Shown here piece after piece: positions 49,533 to 59,695 of a stretch of 64,000 nt of DNA (the stretch's first letter is position 1; each line of letters opens with the position of its first letter). Location: the NCBI GenBank assembly GCA_037444825.1, contig JBBILR010000014.1:1-64000 (forward strand), in the 5' to 3' direction. The notes below the pieces were generated by a model, which had not been told where the DNA came from, did not search any database, and worked only from the letters and a program-made list of their open reading frames with translations. The position numbers and the translations under genes are program-made. The stretch comes from JBFLVU01 sp037444825 (lineage in GTDB: Bacteria; Acidobacteriota; UBA4820; DSQY01).

Positions 49533-51649
49533 AGGCGGTCCAATTGGAAAAGCGGCTGGACGGGGTGGCCGTCCTCACCCTGGACAACCCCCACGGGCCC
49601 CACAACATCCTCTCCCGGGACCTCTTCGAGGAGTTCCGGCGGGTCCTGGAGGAGATCCGAACCGACCCCCACGTGAAGGCGGCGGTGCTGATCAGCGGGA
49701 AACGGGATTTCCTGGCCGGGGCCGACATCAAGTCCTTCTTCGCCATGAAGGAGCCGTCGGAGGGGGAATCGCTCTCCCGAGAGGGCCACGCCCTTCTGGA
49801 CCTCATCGCCGAGAGCCCCAAACCCTTCGTGGCCGCCATCCACGGCCAGGCCCTGGGGGGCGGCGTGGAGCTGGCCCTGGCCTGCCACTACCGGCTGGCC
49901 ACCGACGACCCGGCGACGGCGCTGGCCCTTCCCGAGGTGACCCTGGGCGTCCTCCCGGGAGGGGGCGGCACCCAGCGCCTGCCGCGGCTCATCGGGCTCG
50001 CCGCCGCCCTGCCCCTGCTCCTCACCGGCCAGCGGGTGCGGGCCCGCAAGGCCCTGCGCCTGGGGCTGGTGGACGCCCTGACCTCCCCGGGGGGTCTGAA
50101 AGAGACGGCGGCCTTGGCGGCCCGGCAACTGGCGGAGGGGACCCTCAAGCCCCGCCGGCGGCGGAGGAAGCTCCTCGAGCGCCTCATGGAGCGCCCGCCG
50201 CTGCGCGCCCTCGTCTTCCGCCAGGCCCGGAAGGGGGTCCTTTCCAAGACGCGCGGGCTCTACCCCGCCCCGCCGGCCATCCTGGAGTGCGTCCGGGAGG
50301 GCTACGAGAAGGGGCTGCGGGCCGGCTTCCGCCGCGAGGAGGCGCTCTTCGGCGAGCTGTGCGCCTCCGAGGCCTGCAAGGGGCTCCTGGGCCTGGCCCT
50401 GGCCATGATCGAACTGAAGAAGCCCCTGCCCGGGCCCCAGGGGCGGAAGGTGGGGACCCTCGGCATCCTCGGGGGCGGCTTCATGGGGGCCGGCATCGCC
50501 TCCGTCTCCCTCAAGCTCTGCCCCGTGGTGGTGAAGGACGTCTCCGACGGGGTCCTCGGGAAATGCGCCAGGACCGTCTGGGAGGGCCTCTCCAAGCAGG
50601 CGAAGTCGGGGGCGCTTCACCCCTTCGAACGCGACCGGCTCTTTGCCCGCCTCCACCCCGCCCTGGACTACGGGGACCTTCGGCGGGCGGACCTCGTGGT
50701 GGAGGCGGTCTTCGAGGACCTGGACCTCAAGCGCCGGGTCCTGGAGGAGACGGAGGCGGTGGTCTCGGAGACGTGCGTCTTCGCCTCCAACACGTCGGCC
50801 CTCCCCATCGCCTCCATCGCCGAGCGGGCCCGGGTCCCCGAAAGGGTCCTGGGCATGCACTACTTCTCGCCGGTCCCCAAGATGCCCCTCCTGGAGATCG
50901 TGGTGACGCCGAAGACCTCCCCCGAGGCCCTGGCCACCGCCCGGGCCTTCGGGGTGGCCCAGGGCAAGACCTGCATCGTGGTGAAGGACGGCCCCGGCTT
51001 CTACACCACGCGGATCCTGTCGCCCTTCCTCAACGAGGCCATGGTCCTCCTGGAGGAGGGGGCGGCGGTGGAGGCGGTGGACCGGGCGCTCAAGGACTTC
51101 GGGTACCCCGTGGGCCCCGTGGCGCTCCTCGACGAGGTGGGCATCGACGTGGGCGCCCACGTGGCCAAGGAGTTCGGGGACGCCTACGCCTCCCGGGGGC
51201 TCTCCTCCAGCCAGGCCCTTCCCATCCTCTTCGAGGCCGGCTACCACGGGAGAAAGAACGGCAGGGGGTTCTACCGCTACGACGGCAAACGAAAGGGCAG
51301 GAAGCCCGTCAACCGGGAGGTCTACGCCTTCTTCGGAGGGCCGAAACGGAAAGAGATGCCGGCGAAGGAAATGGCCGAACGCCTGGCCCTCCTCATGGTG
51401 AACGAGGCCGTCTGGTGCCTGCAGGAGGGGGTCATCTCCTCCCCGAGGGACGGGGACGTGGGGGCCGTCCTGGGCCTCGGCTTCCCCCCCTTCCGGGGAG
51501 GGCCCTTCCGGTACCTGGACAGCCTGGGGGCCGCGGAGGCGGTGCGCCGCATGGAAGGCTACGCCGAGCGGCTGGGGCCCCGCTTTCGGCCCGCCCCCCT
51601 TCTCGCGGAAGCGGCCCGGAAGGGGGAGCGGTTCTACGGGGAAGCCTGA
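49529..51649 (+). CDS. fadJ: Multifunctional fatty-acid oxidation protein (FadJ/FadB alpha subunit)
   Basis: 706 residues, carrying enoyl-CoA hydratase and L-3-hydroxyacyl-CoA dehydrogenase. The crotonase domain (about 1-190) has DFLAGADIKSFF, the oxyanion loop GQALGGGVELALACHYR, and the two catalytic Glu positions in GGVELAL and LPEVTLGVLPGGGGTQR. The dehydrogenase NAD fold starts at LGILGGGFMGAGIASV (around 310), with catalytic His in GMHYFSPVPKMPLLEIV and GPGFYTTRIL. Two C-terminal 3HCDH-C domains follow (PVGPVALLDEVGIDV and GLGFPPFRGGPFRYLD). It overlaps the thiolase gene, which fits a physical alpha-beta complex. Confidence 0.95.
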   Translation: MKAVQLEKRLDGVAVLTLDNPHGPHNILSRDLFEEFRRVLEEIRTDPHVKAAVLISGKRDFLAGADIKSFFAMKEPSEGESLSREGHALLDLIAESPKPFVAAIHGQALGGGVELALACHYRLATDDPATALALPEVTLGVLPGGGGTQRLPRLIGLAAALPLLLTGQRVRARKALRLGLVDALTSPGGLKETAALAARQLAEGTLKPRRRRRKLLERLMERPPLRALVFRQARKGVLSKTRGLYPAPPAILECVREGYEKGLRAGFRREEALFGELCASEACKGLLGLALAMIELKKPLPGPQGRKVGTLGILGGGFMGAGIASVSLKLCPVVVKDVSDGVLGKCARTVWEGLSKQAKSGALHPFERDRLFARLHPALDYGDLRRADLVVEAVFEDLDLKRRVLEETEAVVSETCVFASNTSALPIASIAERARVPERVLGMHYFSPVPKMPLLEIVVTPKTSPEALATARAFGVAQGKTCIVVKDGPGFYTTRILSPFLNEAMVLLEEGAAVEAVDRALKDFGYPVGPVALLDEVGIDVGAHVAKEFGDAYASRGLSSSQALPILFEAGYHGRKNGRGFYRYDGKRKGRKPVNREVYAFFGGPKRKEMPAKEMAERLALLMVNEAVWCLQEGVISSPRDGDVGAVLGLGFPPFRGGPFRYLDSLGAAEAVRRMEGYAERLGPRFRPAPLLAEAARKGERFYGEA

Positions 51650-51682
51650 GGGGGAAGGGACCGCCGGGGAAGGAGCGCCGCC

Positions 51683-53476
51683 ATGGGCCACCGGAACTTC
51701 GTGGAGGTGATGCAAGACCGCTTCCGGGAGCACCCGGACCGTCCCTGCCTGCGCTTCCACCGGGACGGCGCGTGGCGCCACTGGACCTACGGGGAGGTGG
51801 AGCGGCGGGTGAAGACCCTCGCCGGGGCCCTCGTGGCGGCGGGCATCCAGCCGGGCGACCGGGTGGCCCTCTTCTCCCGGAACCGCCCCGAGTGGGCGCT
51901 GCTCGATCTGGGGACCTTCTTCGCCGGGGCGGTGGTGACCCCCCTCTACGCCGACCTCACCGCGGACGAGGCGGCCTACATCCTCTCCCATTCGCAGAGC
52001 CGCCTGGTCTTCGTGGAAGACCGGCCCAAACTGGAGAAGATCCTGAAGGTTCGGCAGAACCTCCCCGCGTTGGAGCGGGCGGTCTTGCTGGAAGGGGAGG
52101 CCCGGGAGGCGCCCTTCGCGGTCTCCCTCGCCGACTTCGAGGGCGCCTCGGACCCCCGAGCCGCCGAGGAACGGATCGCCGCGGTCCGGGAGAGCCCGCC
52201 CGAGACGCCGCTGTCCCTCGTCTACACGAGCGGGACCACCGGAAGGCCCAAGGGGGCCGTCATGACCCACGGAAACGCCGTGGGGGTGACGGAGGCCGTC
52301 CGGAAGGCCGTCACCGAGCCCTACCTCCACTACCTCAACCTGAGCTTTCTGCCCCTGGCCCACTCCCTGGAGCGGGTGGGGGGCCACTTCACCCCCCTGA
52401 GCCTCGGCGGGACCATCGCCTACAGCCGGGGGCCCGACCGGCTGGCGGAGGACTTCCAGGAGGTGGCCCCGGAGTACGCCATCGCGGTGCCCCGCTTCTT
52501 CGAGAAGGTCCACGACCGGCTGCAGTCCCAGCTCCGGGACGTCTCCCCCGGGAAGCGCCGCCTGGTGGAGTGGGCCCTTCGCGTCGGGACGAGGAAGAGC
52601 CTTGCGCTGGAGCGGGGGGAACCTCTGTCCCTCGGACTTCGGCTGTCGGCGGCCCTCGCCGACCGGCTGGTCTTCGGGAAGATCCGCCGCCGGCTGGGGG
52701 GGCGGATCCGGTACTTCGTGTCCGGCGGGGCGCCGCTCTCGGCGGAGCTGGCCCGGTTTTTCCACGCGGCGGGTATCCTCGTCTGCGAGGGCTACGGCGC
52801 CACCGAGACCTCCGCCCCCGCCACCCTCAACACCCCCCTCGCCTACCGCTTCGGAACGGTGGGCAAGCCCCTCCCCGGGGTGGAGGTGAAGATCGCCCCC
52901 GACGGCGAGGTCCTGGTGAAGGGCCCCAACGTCTTCGCCGGCTACTTTGGCGACCCCCAGGCCACGAAGGAGGCCTTCACCGAGGACGGCTTCTACCGGA
53001 CGGGGGACGTGGGGGAGTTCGACGAGGACGGCTTCCTGAAGATCACCGACCGCAAGAAGGAGCTCATCATCACCGCCTCGGGGGAGAACATCGCCCCCAC
53101 CAAGCTGGAGAACCTCCTCAAGGCCCGGCCGGGGATCTCCAACGCCCTGGTCCACTGCGACCGCCGCCCCTACGTGGTGGCCCTGTTGACGCTGGACCGG
53201 CCGGCCCTGGATCAACTCCAGCCGGGCCTGGGCGGAAGGCCCCTGGACGACCCGGACCTTTTGGCCCACGTGGAGCGGGAGGTCCGGGCGGTGAACGAGC
53301 GCCTTCCCAAGTACGAGCAGGTCAAGGTCTACCGCCTGCTGGAGGAGGACTTCTCCGCCGAGGACGGCACCCTGACCCTCACCTTCAAGCTCAAGCGGCG
53401 GGTCATCGAGGCGCGGTACCGCGACCTTTTGGACCAGATGTACCTGGGGCACGTGGGGCGGGAGGGTGGACTTTGA
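51683..53476 (+). CDS. Long-chain acyl-CoA synthetase (AMP-dependent)
   Basis: 597 residues, FAA1/FadD15-type ligase activating fatty acids with ATP and CoA. The P-loop LVYTSGTTGRPKGAVMTH sits near 182, GYGATETSAPATLN near 372, the hinge GFYRTGDVGEFDEDGFLKITDRKKELIITASGENIAP near 434-470, and VSGGAPLSAELARFFHAAGI precedes them. No membrane segment is seen. 33 bases after fadJ. Confidence 0.95.
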   Translation: MGHRNFVEVMQDRFREHPDRPCLRFHRDGAWRHWTYGEVERRVKTLAGALVAAGIQPGDRVALFSRNRPEWALLDLGTFFAGAVVTPLYADLTADEAAYILSHSQSRLVFVEDRPKLEKILKVRQNLPALERAVLLEGEAREAPFAVSLADFEGASDPRAAEERIAAVRESPPETPLSLVYTSGTTGRPKGAVMTHGNAVGVTEAVRKAVTEPYLHYLNLSFLPLAHSLERVGGHFTPLSLGGTIAYSRGPDRLAEDFQEVAPEYAIAVPRFFEKVHDRLQSQLRDVSPGKRRLVEWALRVGTRKSLALERGEPLSLGLRLSAALADRLVFGKIRRRLGGRIRYFVSGGAPLSAELARFFHAAGILVCEGYGATETSAPATLNTPLAYRFGTVGKPLPGVEVKIAPDGEVLVKGPNVFAGYFGDPQATKEAFTEDGFYRTGDVGEFDEDGFLKITDRKKELIITASGENIAPTKLENLLKARPGISNALVHCDRRPYVVALLTLDRPALDQLQPGLGGRPLDDPDLLAHVEREVRAVNERLPKYEQVKVYRLLEEDFSAEDGTLTLTFKLKRRVIEARYRDLLDQMYLGHVGREGGL

Positions 53477-53492
53477 GCCCGGGGGAGTCTCC

Positions 53493-55058
53493 ATGACGTG
53501 GCCTTTCACCGAGGAGCACCAAGTCTTTCGCCGGTCGGTCCGCCGGTTCCTGGAGGCGGAGGTGGCGCCCCACGCCGAGGCGTGGGAGGCCGCGGGGCGG
53601 ATCCCCCGGGAGATTTTCCGGCGGATGGGGGAGCTGGGCTTTCTGGGGATCACCGCCCCCCCGGAGTACGGCGGCCAGGGGGGGGACCTCCTCTTCGCCG
53701 TGGCCTTCCTGGAGGAGCTGCCCCGCTCCCTCATGGGGGGCTTCGCCGCCTCCGTCTCGGTGCAGGAGTTCATGGCCACGGCCCACATCGCCGCCCACGG
53801 CTCGGAGGGGCTGAAGCGCCGCTACTGGGCGCCCTCCATCGCCGGGGACAAGGTGGGGGCCCTGGCGGTGACGGAGCCCGACGCCGGCTCCGACGTGGCG
53901 GCCCTCCGCACCGCCGCCGTGAGGGACGGGGACGTCTACCGCGTCACCGGCTCCAAGACCTTCATCACCAACGGCGCCGAGGGCGATTTCTACACGACGG
54001 CCGTGAGGACCGGCGGGGACGGCGCCTCGGGCCTCAGTCTTCTGGTCATCGACGCCGACACGCCGGGGGTGAAGGTGGCCCGGCGGCTGAGAAAGGTGGG
54101 TTGGCACGCCTCCGACACGGCGGAGCTGGTCTTCGAGGAGGCCCCGGTTCCCCGGGAGAACCTCGTGGGCCCGGAGAACGGGGGCTTCGGCCTCATCGTG
54201 GAGGCCTTCGCCCTGGAGCGGCTCTGCGCCGCCGCCATCGCCGTGGGGAGCGCCGACCTGGCCCTGGAGACCACGGTGCGCCACTTGGGCGCCCGGAAGG
54301 CCTTCGGCAGGCCCCTCACCGCCTTCCAGGCCCTCACCCACCGCCTGGCCGACGCCGCCGCCCGCCTGGAGGCCGCCCGGCACCTCACCTACCACCTGGC
54401 CCGCCTGCTGATGGAAGGCCGGCCCGCCGTGGCCGAGGCCGCCATGGCCAAACTGGTCTCCACCGAGCTGCTGGTGGAGCTGGCCGACCTCTGCCTCCAG
54501 TGCCACGGGGGCTACGGCTACATGGAGGAGTACCCCGCCGCCCGCTTCTTCCGCGACGCCCGGGCCTCCACCCTGGCCGGCGGAACTTCGGAGATCATGC
54601 GGGAGATCGTGGCCCGGACCCTCGTGGACCGCTTCGCCGCCGCCCCCGCCGCCCCCGCCCCGCCCCCACCCAAGGAGAAGCCCATGGAAGAGAGCAAGTC
54701 CCCGACCGAAGCCCCCGGCGCCCCCGCCGGCCCCCCCACGGTGGAATCCATCGCCCGTTCGCTCCCCGGCCGCTTTCTCGCGGAGAAGGCCGAAGGGTGG
54801 TCCAGCGTCTTCCACTACCGCATCAAGGGGGCGGAGAAGCCCGAGTGGACCGTCAGGATCCGCGACGGCGCCTGCACGGTGGAGGAGGGGCACCACGGAA
54901 GCCCCGACTGCGTGGTGGAGATGAAGGAGGACACCTTCCTCGCCGTGGAGACCGGGAAGATGAACCCTCAGACGGCCTTCCTCATGGGCCGGGTGCGGGT
55001 GAGCAACCTCACGGAGATGATGCGGTTCATCAAGCTCTTTCGGCCCCTCGAACGTTGA
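53493..55058 (+). CDS. Acyl-CoA dehydrogenase fused to an SCP2 domain
   Basis: 521 residues. Residues ~1-385 are a full acyl-CoA dehydrogenase: TEEHQVFRRSVRRFLEAEV, GALAVTEPDAGSDVAALRT, KTFITNGAEGDFY, ARKAFGRPLTAFQ and LAGGTSEIMREIVARTLV. The position of the MCAD-type catalytic Glu is Gly (AGGTSE). A Glu in FALERLC fits the alternative base of the long-chain dehydrogenase (LCAD) class. A Pro/Ala linker (about 388-410) leads to a sterol carrier protein 2 domain (about 412-521: SVFHYRIKGAEKPEWTVRIRDG, DCVVEMKEDTFLAVETGKMNPQTAFLMGRVRV). SCP2 binds acyl-CoA and lipids, so it may feed substrate to the enzyme. The frame is continuous across the junction. Confidence 0.93.
   Translation: MTWPFTEEHQVFRRSVRRFLEAEVAPHAEAWEAAGRIPREIFRRMGELGFLGITAPPEYGGQGGDLLFAVAFLEELPRSLMGGFAASVSVQEFMATAHIAAHGSEGLKRRYWAPSIAGDKVGALAVTEPDAGSDVAALRTAAVRDGDVYRVTGSKTFITNGAEGDFYTTAVRTGGDGASGLSLLVIDADTPGVKVARRLRKVGWHASDTAELVFEEAPVPRENLVGPENGGFGLIVEAFALERLCAAAIAVGSADLALETTVRHLGARKAFGRPLTAFQALTHRLADAAARLEAARHLTYHLARLLMEGRPAVAEAAMAKLVSTELLVELADLCLQCHGGYGYMEEYPAARFFRDARASTLAGGTSEIMREIVARTLVDRFAAAPAAPAPPPPKEKPMEESKSPTEAPGAPAGPPTVESIARSLPGRFLAEKAEGWSSVFHYRIKGAEKPEWTVRIRDGACTVEEGHHGSPDCVVEMKEDTFLAVETGKMNPQTAFLMGRVRVSNLTEMMRFIKLFRPLER
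54672..54686 (+). promoter_or_regulatory. Possible internal ribosome site for a free SCP2 protein
   Basis: AAGGAG (54672-54677), six bases, ATG (54684), in frame inside the linker. It could yield a separate ~124-residue SCP2 domain in addition to the fusion, or it may be a relic of two genes that fused. Not proof of use. Confidence 0.4.
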
Positions 55059-55090
55059 GCGGGGGGCGTTCGGCGGGGAGGGAGGGGGCC

Positions 55091-56158
55091 ATGGCGGGAC
55101 CGCTCTCGGGGATCCGGGTGGTGGACGCGAGCCGGATGCTGCCCGGCGCCGTCCTGGACCGCGTCCTTTTGGATCTGGGCGCCGAGGTGGTCAAGGTGGA
55201 GGACCCGGCCGGGGGGGACCCCCTCCGCCACGCTCCCCCTCTGGACGAGAAGAGCGGCGTGGGGGCCGCCTTCGCCGCCTTCTGCGCCGGGGTCCGCTCC
55301 GTGGCGCTGGACCTGCGCTCGGAGGAGGACGCCGCCGCCCTCCGCAGGCTCGCCAAGGGCGCCGACGCCTTCGTCGAGTCCTTCCGGCCGGGGACGGCGG
55401 AGTCCTGGGGGATCGGCTACGCGCGCCTCTCCGCCGGGAACCCCCGCCTCGTCTACCTCTCCCTGGCGGGGTACGGGAGGGGAGGCCCCGACCGAGACCT
55501 CCCCGGCCACGACCTCAACTTCACCGCCGCCTCCGGGCTCCTCTCCCTCCTTCCCCCCGGACTGCCCGGGGTGCCCTTCTCCGACGTGGCCGGGGGGATG
55601 CTGGCGGCCACGGCCCTCCTGGCCGCCCTTGTAGAGCGGGGCCGCACCGGCCGGGGGCGCTTTCTCGAACAGCCCCTCGAGGAGGCGTTGAACCCCTTCC
55701 TCGCCTGGCCCCTGGCCGACGCCCGGGCCGGCGGGGGCGGCCTCGGGGGCTCCCTCCTCTCCGGGGCGGTGCCGGCCTACGGCCTCTACGGCTGTTCCGA
55801 CGGCCGGCGGGTCGCCGTCTGCTGCCTGGAGCCCAAGTTCTGGGACGGCCTCCTTCGCCTGCTGGGGGTCGAGGGCCACCGGGGGGCGGCCCTGGACCCC
55901 GGCCCCGCCGGGAAGGAGGCCCGGAAGGCCGTGGCCGAGGCGCTCCTCGCCCGGCCCTCCACCTGGTGGCTGGAGCGGGCCCGCCTGGAGGGGCTCCCCC
56001 TCTCCCCGGTCCGGGACCTCACGGAGGTCCGGGCCCTCCGCCGCCTCTCCGCGGGGGAGGAGGCCCCGCCCCCCCTCCTTTCGGCCTTCGGAAGCGCCCG
56101 GGGTTCCGTTCCCCGCCTGGGGGAGCACAACGAGGCCCTCCTGGGGAAGCGGGGGTGA
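55091..56158 (+). CDS. CaiB/BaiF-family CoA transferase, alpha-methylacyl-CoA racemase-like
   Basis: 355 residues. Family III CoA-transferase fold: GIRVVDASRMLPGAVLDRVLLDLGAEVVKVEDP, FVESFRPGTAESWGIGYARL, and NPRLVYLSLAGYG. The segment PGHDLNFTAASGLLSLL carries the His that acts as base in alpha-methylacyl-CoA racemases, and PFSDVAGGMLAA holds an Asp at the place of the second acid. This favours a racemase over a formyl- or carnitine-CoA transferase. The enzyme would convert 2R- to 2S-methylacyl-CoA so branched chains can be dehydrogenated, which fits the neighbouring LCAD-like/SCP2 protein. Assignment of racemase is inference. Confidence 0.82.
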   Translation: MAGPLSGIRVVDASRMLPGAVLDRVLLDLGAEVVKVEDPAGGDPLRHAPPLDEKSGVGAAFAAFCAGVRSVALDLRSEEDAAALRRLAKGADAFVESFRPGTAESWGIGYARLSAGNPRLVYLSLAGYGRGGPDRDLPGHDLNFTAASGLLSLLPPGLPGVPFSDVAGGMLAATALLAALVERGRTGRGRFLEQPLEEALNPFLAWPLADARAGGGGLGGSLLSGAVPAYGLYGCSDGRRVAVCCLEPKFWDGLLRLLGVEGHRGAALDPGPAGKEARKAVAEALLARPSTWWLERARLEGLPLSPVRDLTEVRALRRLSAGEEAPPPLLSAFGSARGSVPRLGEHNEALLGKRG

Positions 56159-56305
56159 GGCTCCTCGTCCGGGGCGGCCGCGGGCCTGCCCGCGCCGCCG
56201 CGCCCCGGCCCTTTCCGGGCGGGAGGGGCTGTGTTTAAATAGAACGCCGGAAAAGGCGCGTCGGCGCAGGGCAAGAGCCCCGCGAGGAACCGGGGGGAGG
56301 TGGCC

Positions 56306-57448
<1,143 letters not shown>

Positions 57449-57476
57449 CGCCCCGGAGGGGCCCGCCGAGGAGGCC

Positions 57477-58427
57477 ATGCACCCGCTGTCCGAAGCCATT
57501 CTCCGGGGCGACCGCCGGGCCCTCGCCCGGGGCCTCAGCGTCGTGGAGGACCGCCGGGAGGGGTACCTCGACCTGCTGAAGGACCTCTACCGGAGGGGCG
57601 GAAAGGCCCGCGTCGTGGGGGTCACCGGGCCCCCGGGGGCCGGGAAGTCCACCCTCGTCAACCGCCTCATCGGCGCCTACCGGGAGGAGGGCCTCCAGGT
57701 GGCGGTGGCCGCCGTGGACCCCTCCTCCGCCTTCTCCGGCGGGGCCATCCTGGGCGACCGGGTCCGGATGCAGGAGAGGGCCCTGGACGAGGGGGTCTTC
57801 ATCCGCTCCATGGCCACCCGGGGCCACATGGGGGGGCTCTCCCGGGCCACCGCCGACGCGCTGGTGGTGCTGGACGCCGCCGGCTTCGACGTCGTCCTCG
57901 TGGAGACCGTGGGGGTGGGGCAGGACGAGGTGGACATCGTGCGGGAGGCCGACACGGTCCTGGTGCTGCTGGTGCCGGGCCTCGGCGACGACATCCAGGC
58001 CATCAAGGCGGGCATCATGGAGATCGCCGACGTCTTCGTCATCAACAAGGCCGACCGGGAAGGCGTGGAGCGGGTGGAGCGGGAACTGAAGGCGGCCCTT
58101 CAACTGGCCGGGGAAGCGCAGAGCTGGACGCCGCCCATCGTGAAGACCGTGGCCTCCCGGGGCGAAGGCACCGAAGAGGTGGTGCGGGCGGTCCGCGCCC
58201 ACGAGGCCCACCTCCGGGGGAGCCGGGGGAACGGCCGCCTGAGGCTGAAGTACCGCCAGCGGTTCTGGGAACTCCTCTCGGAGCGCCTGCTGGGGGAGAT
58301 CCGAGAACGCTGGCTGGACGGGGAACGGGAGGAACGCCTCCTGGAAGCCTTCGTGGAGCGGAAGGCCGACCCCTACTCGTCGGTGGAGGAGATCCTCCGC
58401 CGGATCCGATGGGAGGAAAGACCGTGA
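57477..58427 (+). CDS. meaB: Methylmalonyl-CoA mutase-associated GTPase MeaB (ArgK family)
   Basis: 316 residues, SIMIBI-class G3E GTPase chaperone that protects and loads adenosylcobalamin-dependent methylmalonyl-CoA mutase. Walker A VTGPPGAGKSTLVNRL (around 49), AAVDPSSAFSGGAILGDRVRMQ, SMATRGHMGGLSRAT, VETVGVGQDEVDI and NKAD are diagnostic. The mutase itself is not in the window. It overlaps the epimerase start (GTGA), linking both to propionyl-CoA metabolism. Confidence 0.95.
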   Translation: MHPLSEAILRGDRRALARGLSVVEDRREGYLDLLKDLYRRGGKARVVGVTGPPGAGKSTLVNRLIGAYREEGLQVAVAAVDPSSAFSGGAILGDRVRMQERALDEGVFIRSMATRGHMGGLSRATADALVVLDAAGFDVVLVETVGVGQDEVDIVREADTVLVLLVPGLGDDIQAIKAGIMEIADVFVINKADREGVERVERELKAALQLAGEAQSWTPPIVKTVASRGEGTEEVVRAVRAHEAHLRGSRGNGRLRLKYRQRFWELLSERLLGEIRERWLDGEREERLLEAFVERKADPYSSVEEILRRIRWEERP

Positions 58428-58822
58428 AGCTCGACCACATCGGCGTGGCCGTGGCGTCGCTGGAGGCGGGGCGCGCCTTCTACGAGGCCCTGGGGCTCCT
58501 CTGCGGCGGGGAGGAGGAGGTCCCGGAGCAGAAGGTGAAGGTGGCCTTCTTCGCCGTGGGGGATAGCCGCATCGAGCTTTTGGAGAGCACCGACCCCGAG
58601 GGGCCCGTGGGGAGGTTCCTGGCGAGGCGCGGTCCGGGCCTCCACCACCTCTGCCTGGAGGTCCCGGACCTGGAGGCGGCCCTTCTCCGCCTGAAGGAGA
58701 AAGGGTACGCCCTCCTGGACGAGCGGCCCCGCACCGGGGCGGGGGGCCGCAAGGTGGCCTTCGTCCACCCCAAGAGCGCCGCGGGGGTCCTTCTCGAGCT
58801 GACGGAAGGGGAGGGACGATGA
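58424..58822 (+). CDS. mce: Methylmalonyl-CoA epimerase
   Basis: 132 residues, vicinal oxygen chelate fold. Interconverts S- and R-methylmalonyl-CoA. Metal ligands are seen in KLDHIGVAVASLEAGRAFYEALGL, GPGLHHLCLEVPDLEAAL and VLLELTE. GTG start behind GGGAGGAAAG and overlapping the meaB stop; the upstream ATG would use no ribosome site. Its stop overlaps the next gene. Confidence 0.95.
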   Translation: MKLDHIGVAVASLEAGRAFYEALGLLCGGEEEVPEQKVKVAFFAVGDSRIELLESTDPEGPVGRFLARRGPGLHHLCLEVPDLEAALLRLKEKGYALLDERPRTGAGGRKVAFVHPKSAAGVLLELTEGEGR

Positions 58823-59187
58823 CCCGCGCGCATAAAGCCCCGGCCCCTTCTCGGGAGGCGGGTTCCCCAGGTGGCGGTGCCGGCCCTTCCTGGGGTCCCG
58901 GCTCCTTCGTGGTGGCCTACCTGAGAGACCCCCGGGAGAAGGTCTGGGGGATGCTCCTCCGCCTCGAGGCGGCGGGCTTCTGGATCCGCGGCATCGAGCT
59001 CAACGCCTTCGACGACTGGGTGCGGGAGCGGGCCGCGGGCCTCTCCGGCACGCTGGGGCCCTCCACCTCCTTCCTGCCCTTCCTCCGCGTGGAAAAGATC
59101 GTGGTGGACGAGGCCCTGGGCCCCGCCGCCTCCCTGAAGGAGCGGCTGGAGGCGGCCGTGGGGCGCCCCGCCGAGGACCTTCTCTGA
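58819..59187 (+). CDS. Unknown protein coupled to the epimerase gene
   Basis: 122 residues, no family recognised. The first ~28 residues are Pro/Gly/Ser-rich and probably disordered. The rest reads as a compact alpha-beta domain: SFVVAYLRDPREKVWGMLLRLEAAGFWIRGIELNAFDDWVRERA, then FLPFLRVEKIVVDEAL. No signal peptide or cysteine motif. The ATG overlaps the epimerase stop by four bases. The context suggests a role linked to the propionate/methylmalonyl genes, which is only a guess. Confidence 0.7.
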   Translation: MTRAHKAPAPSREAGSPGGGAGPSWGPGSFVVAYLRDPREKVWGMLLRLEAAGFWIRGIELNAFDDWVRERAAGLSGTLGPSTSFLPFLRVEKIVVDEALGPAASLKERLEAAVGRPAEDLL

Positions 59188-59196
59188 GGAGGCACC

Positions 59197-59469
59197 GTGT
59201 ACGACCCCACCGACGACCGAACCGAGGCGCTCTTTTCGGCGCTCCTTTCCGTCTTGAGGGAGGCCCCGGAGGGGGCCGCCAAGCAGGCCCTGGCCGGGCT
59301 CCTGGAAGAGGCCGCCCTCGTGGAGATCCTGGCCGGGGAGGGCCGACCCCTGCCGGAAGACGCCGAGGGCTTTTCGTCCGAACTGGCCCGGCGCTGGGAG
59401 GAGGTGGCCGCCCTCCGCAACGAGAAGGCCGCCTCCTTCCTCTACGCCCTCCAGCGGAACGAGTTTTAG
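59197..59469 (+). CDS. Unknown small helical protein
   Basis: 90 residues from a GTG with GAGGAGG upstream, nine bases after the previous gene. All-helical and acidic in appearance (TEALFSALLSVLREAPEGAAKQALAGLLEEAALVEIL), ending FLYALQRNEF. No family recognised, no membrane segment. It ends the gene run before the malic enzyme transcript. Confidence 0.65.
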   Translation: MYDPTDDRTEALFSALLSVLREAPEGAAKQALAGLLEEAALVEILAGEGRPLPEDAEGFSSELARRWEEVAALRNEKAASFLYALQRNEF

Positions 59470-59532
59470 GGGGACTTCCCCCAGGGCCCGCCGCGGAGCG
59501 GGGCTCCATCGGCCAAATCGCCCCCGCCGTGG

Positions 59533-59538
59533 TAGAAT
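59533..59538 (+). promoter_or_regulatory. Extended -10 box of the malic enzyme gene
   Basis: TGG-TAGAAT, with no clear -35 box. The 226-base region 59470-59695 holds no convincing gene. It has a GGGGG/CCCCC hairpin at its start and a long GC-rich leader of about 150 bases. Confidence 0.4.
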
Positions 59539-59695
59539 CCGCCTCCGGAGCAAAGGAGGGAGAAGGAGCCTCCCCAGGGAGAGTCCCCCCTTCCTCCCCA
59601 CCAGGCAAGGACCGCGGCCCACCCGCCTCCCGGGCGGGGGGACGCAGGTGAGGCCGCCCGCGCCAAACGGGCCCCGCCCATTCCAGGAGGAGACC

